Of a stretch of 7,850 bases of DNA, positions 6,656 through 7,850 are shown piece after piece. The notes below the pieces were generated by a model that did not search any database, was not told the origin of the DNA, and saw nothing but the letters and a program-made list of their open reading frames with translations. Location of the stretch: contig DFCD01000028.1 of the NCBI GenBank assembly GCA_002366885.1, forward strand, positions 1,374 through 9,223, written 5' to 3'. The translations under genes and the position numbers were made by a program. Origin of the DNA: Verrucomicrobia bacterium UBA3063. Lineage in GTDB: Bacteria; Verrucomicrobiota; Verrucomicrobiia; Methylacidiphilales; Verrucolacustridaceae. Position 1 is the first letter of the stretch. Every line of letters starts with the position of its first letter.

Positions 6656-6691
6656 TTTTTCGTTAGGATTATTTTCTCACGTTAACGAAAA
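6656..6691. repeat. 36-nt inverted-end element upstream of lgt
   Basis: TTTTTCGTTA opens and TAACGAAAA closes the element, a 9-bp inverted repeat (6657-6665 with 6683-6691) around a 17-nt AT-rich loop. Its total length and terminal sequence match the element on the other side of lgt, though the interiors differ. On the lgt strand it covers the place where the promoter should be and contains AATAAT (6668-6673), a five-of-six match to a -10 box, but no -35 box fits. It may be a regulatory hairpin or operator. Confidence 0.4.
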
Positions 6692-6704
6692 GCCTGTTCT
6701 TTCC

Positions 6705-6739
6705 AAAAAAAAGGGCGGCTCTTACGAGCCGCCCTTTTT
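6705..6739 (-). terminator. Strong intrinsic terminator of the small exported protein gene
   Basis: A perfect 9-bp GC-rich stem GGGCGGCTC (6713-6721) and GAGCCGCCC (6726-6734) closes a 4-nt loop. On the minus strand it is followed by eight T and lies about 20 bases after the stop of the small exported protein gene. On the plus strand five T follow, so it could act both ways. It also insulates lgt from upstream transcription. Confidence 0.92.
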
Positions 6740-6758
6740 CAAAACCTGAACTCTCGGC

Positions 6759-7061
6759 TTATTTGTCGCCGAAGTCCCCGAGGCTGCGGGTGAAGGTCCA
6801 CTCGCCGGGGGTGATCACCAAGGTGTCCCAAGCTTCGTCGACGCATTCCGCCATCGCCGTGAAGGGCGAGGTCACCACAAAGGCCGTGAAGCCAAGGGTG
6901 GTGCCAACCAAACCGGCCGGACGCGCAAAAAGGATATCCGGCACCGCGAGGGCCTCATCGGCCACCGCATCATTGCTGCCCTTGGAACCGGTATCAGCGA
7001 TGGCCAAGGGAGAGGCCAGAGCGATAGCTGCGAGGAACGTCACACGGAGGGTATTTTTCAT
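6759..7061 (-). CDS. Small exported protein of unknown function
   Basis: One hundred residues. Residues 1-22 form a clear signal peptide (MKNTLR basic start, hydrophobic 9-16, cleavage after ASPLAIA before Asp23), so the mature protein of about 78 residues is periplasmic or surface-located. After an acidic and Gly/Ser stretch comes FARPAG (45-50), a hydrophobic Gly-rich segment (51-71) that may be membrane-inserted, and a C-terminal WTFTRSLGDF (88-97) that echoes the FARPAG turn. I recall similar short exported proteins with paired Arg-Pro-x-Gly turns in other bacteria, usually unnamed, but cannot confirm a family. It has its own strong terminator and is probably monocistronic. A single Cys (73) is present. 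No Shine-Dalgarno site is evident before the ATG. Confidence 0.8.
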   Translation of the reverse strand: MKNTLRVTFLAAIALASPLAIADTGSKGSNDAVADEALAVPDILFARPAGLVGTTLGFTAFVVTSPFTAMAECVDEAWDTLVITPGEWTFTRSLGDFGDK

Positions 7062-7067
7062 AGAATG

Positions 7068-7096
7068 GTGTTAAGGAAAAAAAAACCCTCTGTCAA
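7068..7096 (-). promoter_or_regulatory. Possible sigma70-like promoter of the small exported protein gene
   Basis: On the minus strand a perfect TTGACA (7091-7096) stands 17 bases before TAACAC (7068-7073), a poor -10 box. The spacer contains nine T. Transcription would begin around 7060, at or next to the ATG, so either the transcript is leaderless or the true -10 box differs. The -35 match is good and the pair as a whole is weak. Confidence 0.35.
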
Positions 7097-7110
7097 TCGA
7101 AGTTATTCCT

Positions 7111-7138
7111 TTTTCGGCCGGGACTCTTGTCCCGAAAA
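7111..7138. repeat. Hairpin with T-rich and A-rich flanks between the two small genes
   Basis: CGGGAC (7119-7124) and GTCCCG (7129-7134) form a perfect 6-bp stem around TCTT. TTTTCGGC before and GAAAA after give a second, partly competing pairing. As with the two 36-nt elements near lgt, T precedes and A follows the palindrome, so it does not look like an intrinsic terminator for the lipoprotein gene. It may be a solitary REP-like palindrome. The rest of the 176-base gap (7062-7237) holds only the promoter candidate. Confidence 0.4.
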
Positions 7139-7237
7139 TTATGCCGAAGGAATGAGCGGAAATACAAGGACCCAACGGAACGCAGAAAACCGCCTCCGGG
7201 TGTTACCTTGCAGGAATTTAGAAGCTAACCCGACCGG

Positions 7238-7714
7238 CTATTTGCCCCGCGACTCCAAAAAGGCCTTCATTTCGTCAAGTCGCATCTGGAAACCCCGTGT
7301 GTCCGGGTTGTTGTCCATGGGTGTGACACGCTCGAAAGCGGAGCCAGGGTTGGTCACCACAGCAAAGGAGGCAACCACCCGGGTGAGATAATCCGTTTCC
7401 ACAATACTGTAGGAAACGCGTGCAGCGGGTGAGGAGTCGTATTGGCTTCCGTAGAGCACGGCAGCCAGCACGTTTTGGACAGGCTTCTCAAAAACCATCA
7501 GGCTCTCGGATGAGTTTTTCACATTATACCCGGTGTTCAACATCATGTTGGAAATTTCTGCCCTCAATTCTTTTCCGACCTTACCCTGAACAGTCACCTC
7601 AACTCTTCCACTGGGAGTTGCGTGATTAACTGGAGTCACACAGCCGCCAAGACAAGCAAGAACGGGCATTGCGAAGGCAATACAGACCGCAGGGAAGTTA
7701 CCATTACCGGCCAT
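7238..7714 (-). CDS. Predicted lipoprotein of unknown function
   Basis: From ATG 7714 the product has 158 residues. The hydrophobic N-terminus ends in a lipobox LGGC with the lipidated Cys25, followed by VTP. The mature part starts with a VEVTVQGKV strand and has a central VFEKPVQNVLAAVLYGSQYD stretch, then RVSYSIVETDYLTRVVASFAVV and NPGSAFERVTPMDNN, ending in an amphipathic helix with LDEMKAFLESRGK. This alternating pattern suggests a compact alpha/beta fold. The sequence resembles small uncharacterised bacterial lipoproteins, but I cannot name the family. The signal peptide has no Lys or Arg, which is unusual. Starts available are GTG 7720, which crowds the possible -10 box, and ATG 7714. 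Base composition is less GC-rich than in the housekeeping genes. Lgt, encoded nearby, would lipidate it. Confidence 0.78.
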   Translation of the reverse strand: MAGNGNFPAVCIAFAMPVLACLGGCVTPVNHATPSGRVEVTVQGKVGKELRAEISNMMLNTGYNVKNSSESLMVFEKPVQNVLAAVLYGSQYDSSPAARVSYSIVETDYLTRVVASFAVVTNPGSAFERVTPMDNNPDTRGFQMRLDEMKAFLESRGK

Positions 7715-7722
7715 TACCACTT

Positions 7723-7751
7723 TCTATAGGCTGACTAAAATTTTTTGTCTA
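7723..7751 (-). promoter_or_regulatory. Possible sigma70-like promoter of the lipoprotein gene
   Basis: On the minus strand TAGACA (7746-7751, five of six to TTGACA) is separated by exactly 17 bases from TATAGA (7723-7728, four of six to TATAAT), in AT-rich DNA directly before the gene. Transcription would start near 7715-7717, at the ATG 7714, implying a leaderless or nearly leaderless message. A small TGTC-TATC-GACA inverted repeat (7746-7757) overlaps the -35 box and could be an operator half-site pair. Confidence 0.42.
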
Positions 7752-7826
7752 TCGACAGATTAATTTATCAGCCCTCCCCCCCATTAGGGTTTCCCGTTTG
7801 GATGACCAAGAGCGGTGAGCATGGGG

Positions 7827-7850
7827 AGCCGGCTGTCGGATTTGAACCGA
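7827..7850 (-). tRNA. 3' end of a tRNA, probably tRNA-Thr (cut by window edge)
   Basis: The minus strand reads TCGG-TTCAAAT-CCGAC, a T arm with the canonical TTCAAAT loop, followed by AGCCGGC as the 3' acceptor strand and T as discriminator. The acceptor would pair with a 5' end GCCGGCT, which is common for bacterial tRNA-Thr. CCC follows the discriminator, so CCA is not encoded and must be added enzymatically. The anticodon lies outside the window; the Thr call is by acceptor resemblance only. Confidence 0.75.

Noticed and set aside
6759..7061. Exosortase-associated TIGR04073-type small protein
   Set aside because: Size and export signal fit, but the expected Arg-Gly/Asn-x-x-x-G and C-terminal Pro-Glu pattern of that family is not seen.
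1..7850. A novel defence system, mobile island or CRISPR array
   Set aside because: All larger genes are recognisable housekeeping or envelope genes, and no spacer-repeat array, integrase or toxin-antitoxin pair is visible.

Overview
The window is a GC-rich chromosomal stretch with mostly housekeeping genes. The Lgt and Xaa-Pro peptidase sequence styles, the scarcity of clear Shine-Dalgarno sites and the REP-like GTAG-headed palindromes suggest a member of the Verrucomicrobiota or a related PVC lineage. This is an inference from sequence style, not a proven placement. No phage, insertion sequence, CRISPR array or defence system is visible.

Layout. At the left edge is the 5' end of rfbB (dTDP-glucose 4,6-dehydratase), on the minus strand and cut by the window. 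It is divergent from mnmE and pyrD, which overlap by four bases (ATGA) and read on the plus strand. Converging on pyrD from the other side is a minus-strand PduO-type cob(I)alamin adenosyltransferase. The 77-base gap between these convergent genes holds a pair of REP-like palindromes in inverted orientation. Their differences are compensatory, which makes this the most notable structure in the window. Next comes a plus-strand operon: a 60-residue two-helix membrane protein, an M24 Xaa-Pro-type peptidase, and a secreted D,D-carboxypeptidase with a C-terminal LysM domain (ATGA overlap with the peptidase). It converges on minus-strand lgt. To the right of lgt lie a strong intrinsic terminator, a small exported protein of unknown function, a predicted lipoprotein and the 3' end of a tRNA (probably tRNA-Thr), all on the minus strand.

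Functional links. mnmE (tRNA wobble-uridine modification) and pyrD (pyrimidine synthesis) appear co-transcribed but are not one pathway. The carboxypeptidase (peptidoglycan trimming, with LysM for wall binding), Lgt (lipoprotein lipidation) and the two small exported proteins make the right half largely cell-envelope biology. The predicted lipoprotein would be a substrate of the Lgt encoded beside it.

Points worth a second look are the covarying REP-like pair, MnmE with a TKAD rather than NKxD motif, the carboxypeptidase-LysM fusion, intergenic elements of the form T5-CG...CG-A4/5 flanking lgt, promoter-like boxes placed so close to start codons that leaderless transcripts are possible, and the charge-free signal peptide of the lipoprotein.
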